Under the pieces are notes generated by a model. The model made no database searches. It was not told the origin of the DNA and saw only the letters and a list, made by a program, of their open reading frames with translations. A stretch of DNA of 64,000 nt from UBA6663 sp044226485 (GTDB lineage: Bacteria; Chloroflexota; Anaerolineae; Anaerolineales; UBA6663): assembly GCA_044226485.1 (NCBI GenBank), contig JBGAGY010000009.1:186001-250000 (forward strand), given 5' to 3'. Below, piece after piece: positions 1-8,013 of this stretch. Position numbers and translations under genes: made by a program. Positions within the stretch are counted from its first letter, which is position 1, and each line of letters starts with the position of its first letter.

Positions 1-470
1 GCGAAGGCCTTGACCACCAGGCCCTGCTCCTCGGGTTCACGCTCGGCTTCGCCCTGAACGAGTTCGCTCGCCAGATAGACGTCGTACTCCTGAGTGCAGA
101 AGCCGTAAGCAAGGAACAGGTGTCCGACGTGCCGGATGCTGCCCGCCAACAGGCCCGTTTCTTCGCGCAGTTCGGCGCGCGCCAGGTCCGCCGCGTCCAC
201 CGAGCGATCCTCCCACGAGCCCTGCGGCAGCTCCCAATAGCGACGACTGACCGGATACCGATACTGCTCGACCAGGTAGATCCCTTCGCTCGATAGCGCG
301 ATGATCACGGCGAACGCAGGTTTTTCAACCACGCCATACAGGCCGGTCGTTCCATCGACGCGCTCGATCTCGTCTTCACGCACCGTCATCCAGCGGTTGC
401 GATAGACAACGCGGGTGCTGAGTGGGCGGATTTCCGCCGGCGAGTTCACTGTGGCCTCCATCAGCGGCAT
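1..470 (-). CDS. NUDIX hydrolase, partial (C-terminus beyond window)
   Basis: About 156 residues are visible; the stop lies off the left edge. The protein shows an ELPQGSWE segment followed by a NUDIX-box-like AELREETGLL helix, the Mg2+-binding signature of nucleotide-diphosphate hydrolases. The spacing and the first Arg of the canonical box differ (Ala precedes Glu-Leu-x-Glu-Glu), so it is a divergent NUDIX box. The N-terminal part (VVYRNRWMTVREDEI and VEQYRYP) resembles the ADP-ribose pyrophosphatase subgroup, so hydrolysis of an ADP-sugar type substrate is a reasonable inference, not a proof. Two in-frame ATGs (470 and 461) are possible and neither has a clear Shine-Dalgarno. It has its own upstream promoter, so it need not belong to the operon above it. 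Confidence 0.8.
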   Translation of the reverse strand, partial: MPLMEATVNSPAEIRPLSTRVVYRNRWMTVREDEIERVDGTTGLYGVVEKPAFAVIIALSSEGIYLVEQYRYPVSRRYWELPQGSWEDRSVDAADLARAELREETGLLAGSIRHVGHLFLAYGFCTQEYDVYLASELVQGEAEREPEEQGLVVKAF

Positions 471-581
471 CGATCCATCGCCCGACGCTCCCGCACGAAC
501 GTGCTCGCTGGATCGCGGCACAGTCCGACGTCATGAAGCGCGGCCCTGAATCGATACGACTGCTCGGTTCGATGGGACCAT

Positions 582-610
582 CATATAGCCTCGCCAGGTT
601 GGGTTGTCCA
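582..610 (-). promoter_or_regulatory. Putative sigma-70 promoter for the NUDIX gene
   Basis: Read on the minus strand, TGGACA (610-605) and TATATG (587-582) are separated by 17 bases. It would give a leader of roughly 105 nt before the NUDIX start. The rest of the gap between the NUDIX start and position 767 holds no gene that I can support. Confidence 0.45.
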
Positions 611-767
611 GAATGGGTGCCCATCGTCATGGGCCGGGCACACGCGGGGAGTTCAGGCCAAAAGGGCCGCTGCGGCGACGGTGCCTGTGTAGTTCATATC
701 AAAGATCGGGCGATTTCCCAAGCGCGCGTCCAAGGGCCCAACTTCAACGGGCTGAGGTTGCCCGCCG

Positions 768-1925
768 TCAGCTATCGAAGGACGCCAATCGCACCACCTC
801 GCCGAAGGGGAAACCTTCGATCGAGCGGCCGCCTGCTGTCACCACCCAGAGCGTCGGCAGATCAGGCGCCCGCTCTGGGAAGGTGCCGAAGCCATCCGTG
901 AGGTAGACGGCCACCTTGTTCGGCCAGTCGGCGTAGTCGCGTTCGGCCACGGCGAAGAACGGCCGAAAGTCTGTGCCTCCGCCACCCTTGGCCGGCGGAG
1001 GCGGCGTCGCTCCCGTCAGCGCGTGCGGGCCCTCGAGCGCGGCGTCAGCATAGTAGAGGTCGCAGCGCAGCCCCGGGTAGGCCAGCAGGATGCCGGACAC
1101 TTCGCCCAGGAACTGCTCGAGCAGCGAGCGTTGGATCGACGCGCTGGTGTCGACAGCCACGAGCACGGTGACGCTTTGACCCGAGATCGTCTCGAGGTAC
1201 AGGCCCTGCCCGACGAAACGCCGATCGAACTCCTCGAAATCCACTGGCGTGCGCGTCAGGAAGCGCCAGAGGTAGCTGCGCCAATCCAACTGCGGCTCGC
1301 GCACCGATTCGACTTCACGCTCCATGCCCGCCGGCGCGCGACCCTGACCCGAGGCCTCGGCCGCGTCGGAGGCTTCTCGCAGCGCGTTGCGCCATTGTCC
1401 TTCCCGGCGCATTCGATCCACCGCCTTGTCGCCTTTCGACTCGCCAGTGCCACCGGCCGCATCGGCCGGCGCGCCTTCGAGCAGGTCGGCCTCGACACTT
1501 CGGCGGCTCTTGCTCGCATCCTTGGCGACCCTGTCGTAGACCTCCTCGACGCTCAGCCGCTCGAGCCCGATGTCGCGCAGACCACCCTCGGGGATCGTGA
1601 AGCCATTGCGAACGAGGATGCCGTTGACCACGATGTCCGCCGCGATGTTCCAGAGTTGCGGGTCGCGCAGCCCGCGCCGGTTGACGTGCAGCAGCGCGGC
1701 GTGCAGAACCTCATGGAGCAGCAGGCCATCGCGCGCGGCCGGCGTCAGCCCTTCGAAGAAGCGCGGGTTGACGAAGACAGCCTGTCCGTCTGTGGCAGCG
1801 GTGGGCACGCGTTCGCTGACGTGGAAGGGTGTGTGCAGGGCGAGCGTGGAGAAGAATGGGCTCTGTCGGCTGAGGCGCAGCCGCGAGGCCGAGATCAGGC
1901 GTTTGAGGTCGGTGGGCTCGCTCAC
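768..1925 (-). CDS. VWA-like / metallopeptidase-like protein (DUF2201 type)
   Basis: A 385-residue protein in two parts. The N-terminal half carries HEVLH at residues 71-75, the zinc-binding HExxH motif, inside a segment typical of the putative metallopeptidase domain of DUF2201. The C-terminal part begins near residue 253 with a MIDAS-like DTSAS (259-263), a conserved Thr in GGGGTDF and LTDG, so it looks like a von Willebrand A metal-binding fold. Such proteins are found beside MoxR-type AAA ATPases, and here the ATPase ends 10 bases upstream. By analogy with MoxR/VWA pairs, the two probably act together as an ATP-driven chaperone or metal-insertion machine; the client is unknown. The VWA part could be the scaffold and the HExxH domain may or may not be catalytic. 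Confidence 0.85.
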   Translation of the reverse strand: MSEPTDLKRLISASRLRLSRQSPFFSTLALHTPFHVSERVPTAATDGQAVFVNPRFFEGLTPAARDGLLLHEVLHAALLHVNRRGLRDPQLWNIAADIVVNGILVRNGFTIPEGGLRDIGLERLSVEEVYDRVAKDASKSRRSVEADLLEGAPADAAGGTGESKGDKAVDRMRREGQWRNALREASDAAEASGQGRAPAGMEREVESVREPQLDWRSYLWRFLTRTPVDFEEFDRRFVGQGLYLETISGQSVTVLVAVDTSASIQRSLLEQFLGEVSGILLAYPGLRCDLYYADAALEGPHALTGATPPPPAKGGGGTDFRPFFAVAERDYADWPNKVAVYLTDGFGTFPERAPDLPTLWVVTAGGRSIEGFPFGEVVRLASFDS

Positions 1926-1935
1926 CGGAGCCGCC

Positions 1936-2940
1936 CTATTGCAGCAGCTTCGCGACGTCGGCCAGGAAGCGGCCCAGTTCGGCGTCGGCCGCGATCAGGC
2001 GTTGCAGGGCCGCGAGGGCGCCGTCGTCGGTGCGGCGCAGCAGCGTGAGCGTGTCGGTGGTGAACAGCTGAGCCCACTCCGGCTCAGCCTTGGCCGCCAG
2101 CCAGCGCAGCGCCTGATGGGCACGCGGCGCCGTTTGCGCTCGCAGCGTCAGGCCTGTCACCGTCGCGTAGCCGAGCGATGGCTCAGCCGGAAAGTCCAGC
2201 GAGTCGCCGTGGCCGTCGAGGATCTGTTCGAGGTCCGGCACCCCGTTCAATTGGCTCAGGAACGCCTCGAACTCGTGCATGGCCGCGGCCCCGACGGCCG
2301 GGGCGATGTCGAGACCGGCGGCATACAGCCGGGCCGCCATCTCCCACGAGCGCGGCGAAGGCCAGGCCGGCTGTTGAGCGTCGAGGCGATGCAGCAGGGC
2401 GGGGCGGAAGGCCAGGAAGGCGATGATCGGCTCGGGAAAGCCGCGCGACAGCGCATAGGCCTTGAAGCTCTCAAGATCGGGCGCGACATCGAGATGGAGG
2501 AAGCGATTGGCCAGCGGAGCCGGCATGTCGAACACCGACGCGCGATCTTCCTTGCGATTGCCCGCGGCGAAGATGAACCAGCCTGTCGGCACCGTGTACG
2601 AGCCGACCTTGCGGTCGAGGATCAGTTGCTGGGCCATGCCCTGCATGACGGGCGGCGCCAGGTTGATCTCATCGAGGAAGAGCACGCCCTTGCCGCGCCG
2701 CGGCAGGAACTCGGGCGGGTACCAGCGCGACACGCCGTTGCGCGCGACGGGCAGACCGCGTAGGTCGGTCGGCGCCAGTTGTGAGAGCCGCAGGTCGATC
2801 ACGGGCAGCCGATGCGCGGCCGCCGTCTGCGCCACAATGCTCGATTTGCCAATGCCCGGAGGACCCCAGATCATGCAACTCAGTTTGAGCTGCGACTCGA
2901 TCAGGCCATTCAGATACGCGCCAAGTTCGGCTGGCTTCAT
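1936..2940 (-). CDS. MoxR-like AAA family ATPase
   Basis: 334 residues. Walker A is GPPGIGKS at 26-33 and Walker B is LFLDE at 87-91, followed by INLAPP, the arrangement of MoxR/dynein-like AAA ATPases that remodel or activate partner proteins. A sensor-type Asn occurs in FAAGNRKED. The start lies 21 bases after the response regulator stop and the stop lies 10 bases before the VWA/DUF2201 gene, so the three genes form one minus-strand operon. The likely role is ATP-dependent conformational work on the VWA partner or its client. The presence of a two-component regulator as first gene of the unit suggests the pair is part of a stress or environmental response, which is inference. Confidence 0.88.
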   Translation of the reverse strand: MKPAELGAYLNGLIESQLKLSCMIWGPPGIGKSSIVAQTAAAHRLPVIDLRLSQLAPTDLRGLPVARNGVSRWYPPEFLPRRGKGVLFLDEINLAPPVMQGMAQQLILDRKVGSYTVPTGWFIFAAGNRKEDRASVFDMPAPLANRFLHLDVAPDLESFKAYALSRGFPEPIIAFLAFRPALLHRLDAQQPAWPSPRSWEMAARLYAAGLDIAPAVGAAAMHEFEAFLSQLNGVPDLEQILDGHGDSLDFPAEPSLGYATVTGLTLRAQTAPRAHQALRWLAAKAEPEWAQLFTTDTLTLLRRTDDGALAALQRLIAADAELGRFLADVAKLLQ

Positions 2941-2961
2941 CAGGCGTCTCGACGGGTGGGG

Positions 2962-3615
2962 CTAGTCCGTCGAGTCCTTGAGGTGATGTTTGATCGCGAA
3001 CGCCGCGGCCTCGGCCCGGTTCGACACGCCGAGCTTGCCCAGGATGTTGCTGACGTAGTTGCGCACCGTGCCTTCGCCGAGATGCAGGTTGACAGCGATC
3101 TCGCGGTTCGTCTTGCCTTCGGCCACAAGGATCAGCACCCGCCGTTCCTGCTCGGTGAGTTGCGCGAACGCGGCCGACTCCTGAGCCCGCGCGGCGCGAC
3201 GAACCTCAGCGAAGACCCTCTCGGTCAGCGCCGGGTCGAGCAACGAGTGCCCCTGCCCGACAGCTTCGACGGCGCGGATCACTTCCTGGCCACCGGCTTG
3301 CTTCAGCACGTAGCCGGCCGCCCCCGCGCGGATCGCGGCGAAGAGCAGGTCGTCTTCAGCATAGCTGGTGAGCATGATGATCTTGGCCTCGGGCATCGTG
3401 GCCATGATCTTCTGGCACGCTTCGATGCCGCTCGTGCCACCGAGGCGGATGTCCATCAGCACCACATCGGGACGGTGCGCGGCGGCTTTGGTGATGGCTT
3501 CGCTTTCACTCGCGGCTTCTGCGATCACCTCCATGTCGGGCCGGCGCTCGATAAGGGCCTTCAGCCCCAGGCGTACAACTTCGTGGTCATCCACCAGCAT
3601 GATGCGTTGTTTCAT
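2962..3615 (-). CDS. NarL/LuxR-type response regulator
   Basis: 217 residues: receiver domain at 4-120 with acidic pair D9/D10, phospho-acceptor D55, Thr in MLTSYA and Lys in YVLKQ, then a LuxR-type helix-turn-helix at about 150-205 (TEQERRVLILVAEGKTNREI). The divergent histidine kinase at 3783 is of the HisKA_3 class that normally pairs with NarL-type regulators, so they are very probably partners. The ATG at 3615 sits 13 bases after the first base of a minus-strand TACAAT with no Shine-Dalgarno, so the mRNA is probably leaderless. The AAA ATPase and VWA genes follow on the same strand and are likely co-transcribed. Confidence 0.92.
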   Translation of the reverse strand: MKQRIMLVDDHEVVRLGLKALIERRPDMEVIAEAASESEAITKAAAHRPDVVLMDIRLGGTSGIEACQKIMATMPEAKIIMLTSYAEDDLLFAAIRAGAAGYVLKQAGGQEVIRAVEAVGQGHSLLDPALTERVFAEVRRAARAQESAAFAQLTEQERRVLILVAEGKTNREIAVNLHLGEGTVRNYVSNILGKLGVSNRAEAAAFAIKHHLKDSTD

Positions 3616-3622
3616 GGGGCGG

Positions 3623-3651
3623 ATTGTACTCGCCTATCCTTATCGACTCAA
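3623..3651 (-). promoter_or_regulatory. Promoter of the NarL-type regulator operon (leaderless)
   Basis: Minus-strand TTGAGT (3651-3646), 17-base spacer, TACAAT (3628-3623). The predicted start of transcription falls on or next to the ATG at 3615. Confidence 0.6.
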
Positions 3652-3769
3652 GCGGTCCGCATTTGGCCCGGCCGACCGGCGGGCACCCCTCGTTTCCCTG
3701 GATATTTCCGCAGATTCTCGGGGTCGTAAATTACGATCCAGAGGGGTGGCTTTGGGGCACGCCATCCCG

Positions 3770-3775
3770 TACAAT
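3770..3775 (+). promoter_or_regulatory. -10 hexamer TACAAT of the HisKA_3 kinase
   Basis: TACAAT starts 13 bases before the GTG at 3783; no convincing -35 is seen at the usual distance. Supports a leaderless transcript. Confidence 0.45.
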
Positions 3776-3782
3776 ATGGACC

Positions 3783-4943
3783 GTGGCCCTCATCGAGACT
3801 GCGCCAGACCCGACAAACCGCAAACTGCTGGCACTCGACACTGCAGTGCTGGCCATCAGCGGGGATCTTTCGCTTGCCGATACCCTGGCCCGCATCGTCA
3901 AAACAGCCGCCGAACTGGCGGAAGCCCAGTACGCGGCCCTTGGCGTCCCCAACGACACGGGCGAATTCCTGGCCGAATTCATCACAACCGGCATTTCGGA
4001 CGAAGACGCTGTGCGGATCAGCCACCGCCCGCGCGGTCACGGCATCCTCGGCCTCGTGTTGCGTGAGGGCCAGACGCTGCGCTTGCGCGACTTGAAGCAC
4101 CACATGCATTCGGTCGGCTTTCCGGCCAACCATCCCGAGATGGCCAGCTTCCTGGGCGTCCCGATCCGTCGCAAGAACCGGCGCCTGGGCAATCTCTACC
4201 TCACGAACAAGCTGACGGCCGATGAGTTCAGCGTCGAAGATCAACTGATCATCGAGTTGCTGGCCGCCCATGCCGGCGTCGCCATCGAGAACGCCCGGCT
4301 GTACGAGGCCGTGCAGACGTTGAGCGTGGTGGAAGAGCGTCAGCGCATCGGCATGGATTTGCACGACGGCGTGATCCAATCGATTTACGCAGTGGGATTG
4401 ACCCTCGAGTATGTGAAAGCTCAGCTGGTCGACGGCGACGTCGGCGGCGCGGCTGAACGGCTCGATACGGCCCTTGACTCGCTCAATGGCACGATCCGCG
4501 ACATCCGCGCCTACATCCTCGATCTGCGCCCGCCACGGCTCGAAAACGACGATTTAAACGGGGCGCTCAACCGGCTGCTGGCAGAGTTCAAGGCCAACAC
4601 CTTGATGCAGGCCGACCTCCGCATCGAATCTGGAACGCTCGACAAGCTGAGCGGCGGAGTGTCGCAGGTGCTCTTCCACGTGGTTCAAGAGTCGTTGAGC
4701 AACGCGGCCAAGCATAGCCGGGCCTCGCGCGTCGACGTGCGGATCGTCAAGGACGCGAGCTCCGTGCATCTGACGGTGCGCGATAACGGGCGAGGCTTCG
4801 CCCTTGAAGACACCGAACAGCGCTTTGGGCACGGCCTGCGCAACATGCGCGACCGCGCTGCCGCCATCGGCGGCGAGTTGACGATCAAAGGCCGGCTAGG
4901 GAAGGGCACCGAGGTGCGTCTGACGTTTCCGCGTGGCGACTGA
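3783..4943 (+). CDS. GAF sensor histidine kinase (HisKA_3 class)
   Basis: 386 residues from the GTG at 3783. A GAF domain (about 20-165) precedes a HisKA_3 dimerisation/phospho-acceptor helix with H194 in MDLHDGVIQS and a C-terminal HATPase_c domain (VVQESLSNAAKHSRA N-box, DNGRGF G-box, GHGLRNMRDRA). No membrane segment is visible, so it is probably cytosolic and senses a small ligand or redox state through GAF. An open frame extends upstream to 3624, but TACAAT at 3770-3775 places the transcription start at the GTG, and the upstream residues look non-coding. It is divergent from the NarL-type regulator, its likely phosphorylation target. Confidence 0.88.
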   Translation: MALIETAPDPTNRKLLALDTAVLAISGDLSLADTLARIVKTAAELAEAQYAALGVPNDTGEFLAEFITTGISDEDAVRISHRPRGHGILGLVLREGQTLRLRDLKHHMHSVGFPANHPEMASFLGVPIRRKNRRLGNLYLTNKLTADEFSVEDQLIIELLAAHAGVAIENARLYEAVQTLSVVEERQRIGMDLHDGVIQSIYAVGLTLEYVKAQLVDGDVGGAAERLDTALDSLNGTIRDIRAYILDLRPPRLENDDLNGALNRLLAEFKANTLMQADLRIESGTLDKLSGGVSQVLFHVVQESLSNAAKHSRASRVDVRIVKDASSVHLTVRDNGRGFALEDTEQRFGHGLRNMRDRAAAIGGELTIKGRLGKGTEVRLTFPRGD

Positions 4944-4960
4944 GCCCACAAGAAAAGCGC

Positions 4961-5001
4961 AACAGGGCCAGGTCCGGTGGACACACCGACCTGGCCCTGT
5001 T
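4961..5001. terminator. Bidirectional intrinsic terminator
   Basis: A 14-bp perfect stem (4961-4974 with 4988-5001) whose loop contains a second CGGTG/CACCG pairing, flanked by A- and T-rich bases. It lies between the convergent kinase (+) and Rrf2 (-) genes and can serve both. Confidence 0.75.
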
Positions 5002-5081
5002 TATTTTCGAGTGTTGCCGCGGGGCGAGACGCCGCCTGGCGCGGGCTTGCCGAACTCCGAGGCGTTGTGTGGCGGGTGGTC

Positions 5082-5510
5082 TCAGGCCGCGATCTGAGCC
5101 AGGGCCATGTTCGGGGCCGTCAACTGGCTGAAGGCCGTCCCTTGCAGCCGCTCGACGAGCTCCGCCTGGGCCTTGCACCAGACCGAGCGCACCGGGCAGA
5201 CGTCCGACATGCTGCACACCTCAGGGTCGGTCACGCACTCGTTGAGGCGAACCGGGCCGTCGATGGCTTCGATGACTTCCAGCAGATTGACGTGCTCAGC
5301 CGCCCGAGCCAGGGCGACGCCGCCACGGGCGCCGCGCGTGGCGCGGATGATGCCGGCCGCCGACAGCTGAGAGATGATCTTGGCCAGGAAGGTCTGCGGG
5401 ATCCGCTGTCGCTCGGCAATCAGCGACGTGGGCACGCGCTCCCCGGGCGATAGTCGGGCAAGGAAGGAAACGGCCCGCACTGCGTAGTCTGCCTGTCGTG
5501 TTATCTGCAT
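5082..5510 (-). CDS. Rrf2 family regulator with IscR-like cysteines
   Basis: 142 residues. The N-terminal winged helix (1-75; ADYAVRAVSFLA, QTFLAKIISQL, RGARGGVALA wing) is characteristic of Rrf2. Cys at 92, 99 and 105 (plus 112) almost coincide with the three Fe-S ligands of E. coli IscR (92, 98, 104), so binding of a [2Fe-2S] cluster and sensing of Fe-S status, NO or redox is likely. The start has a GAAGGTGA Shine-Dalgarno 4 bases upstream. It stands alone, with no suf/isc genes in the window, so its targets are unknown; a dyad AAAGATA/TATCTTT lies upstream at 5591-5631 and could be an operator. Confidence 0.9.
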   Translation of the reverse strand: MQITRQADYAVRAVSFLARLSPGERVPTSLIAERQRIPQTFLAKIISQLSAAGIIRATRGARGGVALARAAEHVNLLEVIEAIDGPVRLNECVTDPEVCSMSDVCPVRSVWCKAQAELVERLQGTAFSQLTAPNMALAQIAA

Positions 5511-5733
5511 GGTTCACCTTCGATTGGGCTAATTCCACGGCCCGATTTCGATTGTTGAGCGAATTTGGCGGAAAGGTCATGTTCAACGCAAAAGATACGG
5601 GAGCCCTCCAAATGCCGGTAGTGATATCTTTCACCATCCTGTTGTGCAATTAGGCAGAGATAGTCAGATTTCCGTTTGGGGGAACGAGCACGGCCCGCGG
5701 TGGATGCCGCGGGCCGTTCACACAGGAGAGAGT

Positions 5734-5772
5734 CATGTCCCGCAATCAGCGCCGGCAGGCTTTCACCCGCTG
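5734..5772 (+). CDS. Possible 12-residue leader peptide
   Basis: An ATG at 5734 follows the Shine-Dalgarno-like AGGAGAG (5723-5729) at a good distance and encodes MSRNQRRQAFTR then TGA. It begins 17 bases after the stable 5689-5716 hairpin. The ribosome-binding site is better than chance would suggest, but a 12-codon frame cannot be proven from sequence and its Arg-rich composition matches no leader I recognise. Confidence 0.2.
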
Positions 5773-6038
5773 ACGCCACCACGGAGCCCCGACTCTAGGG
5801 CGCTACACTCAGGAGGGCCGTCGAACTCCTGGTCAGCTCGGGGCCAAAAAAGGCCGTTGAGTGCCCCATTCTGTCAGGTCTTCAGGGTAGGACCTAGCGA
5901 CATAGCTCCTGATTCGCACTGTCGATTGTCAGAGGCTAGCCTCGTACTCCTTTGGATTACACAATTCGGATCGACCCGGTGATATCTGTCAGAGGGTTGA
6001 TGTGAGAGTCGCCACTCCGCCGATCTGGGTCAAACACC

Positions 6039-6044
6039 TAGAAT
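6039..6044 (+). promoter_or_regulatory. -10 hexamer TAGAAT of the stand-alone receiver gene
   Basis: TAGAAT begins 14 bases before the ATG at 6053 and no Shine-Dalgarno precedes that ATG, consistent with a leaderless mRNA. Confidence 0.4.
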
Positions 6045-6052
6045 GGTCGTTT

Positions 6053-6436
6053 ATGGAAGACCACCTGCGCGTCATGATCGTCGACGATCATTCGGACGTG
6101 CTCCAGGCCCTGGCGACCCAGCTGAGCACCTCGCCCAGCATCGAGGTCGTCGGTCAGGCCAGCGAGCCGGAGGACGCCCTCGAAACTGCCGCGCGCCTGC
6201 ATCCCGATGTGCTGCTGATCGAGCCCAAACGCCAGGACGGCCGGGGTCTCGAGCTCATTCACCTGATCGCCAACCAGCACTCGGTCGGTTTCCTGATCGT
6301 GCTCACCTCGTATGCCAGCGAGTGGGAAGCCTGGGTCACTCACAAGGCCGGCGCCGCTGCCTATCTACTGAAAGAGATCAACACGTCAGACCTTGTCCAG
6401 CGCCTCCTCGCCGTATCGCTTCATCGAGCCTGTTGA
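6053..6436 (+). CDS. Stand-alone receiver domain with Glu at the phospho-site
   Basis: 127 residues, only a CheY-like receiver. The acidic pair D11/D12, the Thr/Ser in VLTSYA and the Lys in YLLKE are all kept, but the position of the phospho-acceptor Asp is E57 (HPDVLLIEPKRQDG). Asp-to-Glu at this site often mimics the phosphorylated state, so the protein may be constitutively active or act as a pseudo-receiver. There is no output domain, so any effect must be through protein contacts. An in-frame start exists at 6002, but the domain begins right after the ATG at 6053 and the -10 at 6039-6044 favours it. No kinase gene is adjacent. Confidence 0.85.
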   Translation: MEDHLRVMIVDDHSDVLQALATQLSTSPSIEVVGQASEPEDALETAARLHPDVLLIEPKRQDGRGLELIHLIANQHSVGFLIVLTSYASEWEAWVTHKAGAAAYLLKEINTSDLVQRLLAVSLHRAC

Positions 6437-6458
6437 GCCGTTGGCGCTCAACGTGCAG

Positions 6459-6502
6459 AAAAAGCGGCCGGGCCAGGTGAATACCTGGCCCGGCCGCTTT
6501 TT
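6459..6502. terminator. Bidirectional intrinsic terminator, 20-bp stem
   Basis: A perfect 20-bp stem (6459-6478 with 6483-6502) with a GAAT loop, A5 on the left and T5-T6 on the right. It lies between the convergent receiver gene (+) and the small Cys protein (-). Confidence 0.9.
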
Positions 6503-6522
6503 TCGCCTTCGGGGGCCCGTTA

Positions 6523-6753
6523 TCAGGCGTCTTCGAAGGGATCGTAACCCGGGTTTGTGTAGGACCACTGGCACTTGAGGCCGATCAGATTGCAGGCCTC
6601 GCCCAGCGAGCACTGCTTGCGCGGCTCATGGCCTTCAGTGGTCATCTCGCCGAAGTAGTCGGGTCGGCCGCTGTCTTCCATCAGCAACTCGACGTCGGTC
6701 TTGGCCCGTTGACAGTAAATGCGCTTGATCGCCACCCACTTGGTGTCAGACAT
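6523..6753 (-). CDS. Small cysteine-containing protein, unknown function
   Basis: 76 residues, soluble, with four Cys, three of them in the C-terminal half (QCSLGEACNLIGLKCQW), which could bind a metal or form disulfides. A strong AAGGAGG Shine-Dalgarno precedes the ATG by 3 bases, and a textbook terminator follows the stop, both arguing that this is a real gene. I do not recognise the family. The C-terminus (NPGYDPFEDA) is acidic and aromatic. The gene is monocistronic and has no functional link to its neighbours that I can see. Confidence 0.7.
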   Translation of the reverse strand: MSDTKWVAIKRIYCQRAKTDVELLMEDSGRPDYFGEMTTEGHEPRKQCSLGEACNLIGLKCQWSYTNPGYDPFEDA

Positions 6754-7109
6754 AGGCCTCCTTGCGCTGTCTCGCGCGCTGCTCGTCCGGCCGATCAGGC
6801 CTCTGAGGGCCCGATCGCAATTGAGTTTGGCTCCAATGGCTCTCAGAGATTATGCCGCGGCCTTATGAGGAGATAGTGTCGATCATCACAGTCAGCTTAT
6901 GAAAGCCTCATGGCGCAGCCCAAATGGGTGATATACGCAGTTCCTTTGCTTGTGCTCGATGTCACAAACGTGGCCGATTTCAAGGGATTTTCGTCTGGCT
7001 CAGGGAGGCCTGCCCCATGATTTTCGACACTGGCCCAGAAGGGTGAGTCGGGAAGATGATGACGAAAGAGGCGGTTTTGATCTTCCGCCACGGTTGAAAG
7101 GAATTGGTC
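6754..7109. other. Spacer without supported gene
   Basis: About 355 bases between the divergent small Cys protein and the tandem Usp gene. I see short frames (for instance 36 codons from 6909) but no ribosome-binding site or family signal, and no strong hairpin. Confidence 0.4.
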
Positions 7110-8003
7110 ATGTTTTCCCGAATACTTGTCCCCCTGGATGGGTCCGAACTTGCAGAACGGGCGATGCCCGTTGCCATTCGGCTCGCGGCGGAAGCCGAGG
7201 GCGAAGTGCTGATGGTGCGCGCCCTGGTGCCCGAGCGTGTCCTGATCCCGGATGCCCTGAGCGGCTACGGTTTGCTCTGGCCCGATCGGCCACAGGAAGA
7301 TGCGCAGCGTGAAGCCCGCGCGTCGATGCTACGGCTTCGCGAAAGCGCCCCGAAGGGCGTGCGCACGCGCTTCCAATTGATCGACGGCGGGGCTGCCGAG
7401 TCGATCCTCGAGGCGGCGGTCGACGACAAGGCCGATCTGATCGTCATGTCGTCGCACGGCTACTCGGGCGTGACGCGCCTGGTGCTCGGCAGCGTGGCCG
7501 AGAAGGTCCTGCACGCGGCGCCGTGCCCGGTGCTCGTCCTGCGCGGCAAGCTCGACCTCACGCGAATCCTTGTGCCGCTCGACGGCTCGGCGTTGGCCGA
7601 ACGCGCCCTGCGCTCCACCCTGGATCTGGCCGAGACTGTCGGCGCGAGCGTGACCCTTCTGCGCGCCATTCAGCCTGTTCCGCTCACGGATCTCGAAACG
7701 CTCAACCAGGCCGAGCGCGGTCTGGGCCAGCGCTACACCGAGGAGTTGATCCGCGAGGCGCAGGACTATCTCGACTTCACGGCGCGAACGAACGCACGAC
7801 CGCATGTCGAAATGCATACTGTGGTGACGCCGGAAGCGCCGGCCGAAGCCATCCTGCGCTACACCGACGTGCACGACATCGATCTCATCGCCATGTCCAC
7901 CCACGGCCGCACCGGCGTCTCTCGCCTGATCTACGGCAGCGTGACCGACAGGGTGCTGAACGGCTCGCACCATTCGATGCTTGTCTTCCGCCCCGGCGAG
8001 TAA
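7110..8003 (+). CDS. Universal stress protein, tandem UspA domains
   Basis: 297 residues made of two UspA domains (about 1-148 and 150-297). Each begins with an RILVPLDGS strand and ends with the ATP-binding loop typical of nucleotide-binding Usps (SSHGYSGVTRLVLGS; STHGRTGVSRLIYGS), so ATP binding is likely in both halves. Such proteins are cytosolic and induced by starvation or stress. The ATG at 7110 has an AAAGGA Shine-Dalgarno 7 bases upstream; an upstream TTG at 7104 is less likely. A second, single-domain Usp gene converges on it from the right, separated by a 30-bp inverted repeat. Confidence 0.93.
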   Translation: MFSRILVPLDGSELAERAMPVAIRLAAEAEGEVLMVRALVPERVLIPDALSGYGLLWPDRPQEDAQREARASMLRLRESAPKGVRTRFQLIDGGAAESILEAAVDDKADLIVMSSHGYSGVTRLVLGSVAEKVLHAAPCPVLVLRGKLDLTRILVPLDGSALAERALRSTLDLAETVGASVTLLRAIQPVPLTDLETLNQAERGLGQRYTEELIREAQDYLDFTARTNARPHVEMHTVVTPEAPAEAILRYTDVHDIDLIAMSTHGRTGVSRLIYGSVTDRVLNGSHHSMLVFRPGE

Positions 8004-8013
8004 GCCAGGCGCC

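Larger units (their letters stand above)
5511..6052. other. Gene-poor spacer with hairpin and very short ORF
   Basis: No gene of normal size is supported here. It holds a dyad (AAAGATA 5591-5597, TATCTTT 5625-5631), a GC-rich hairpin (5689-5699 with 5706-5716, perfect 11 bp), a 12-codon reading frame directly after it, and small hairpins such as AGGTC/GACCT near 5877-5896. Confidence 0.5.

Noticed and set aside
1023..2763. Plus-strand frames opposite the VWA and ATPase genes
   Set aside because: The minus strand has clear families with all motifs; the plus frames are Arg-rich shadows.
5689..5716. T-box-like piece CCACCGCGGG on the minus strand upstream of the Rrf2 gene
   Set aside because: The TGG part of the T-box sequence, stem I and specifier are missing; it is just a GC hairpin.
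6897..7091. Short frames in the spacer before the tandem Usp gene
   Set aside because: No ribosome-binding site or recognisable sequence.
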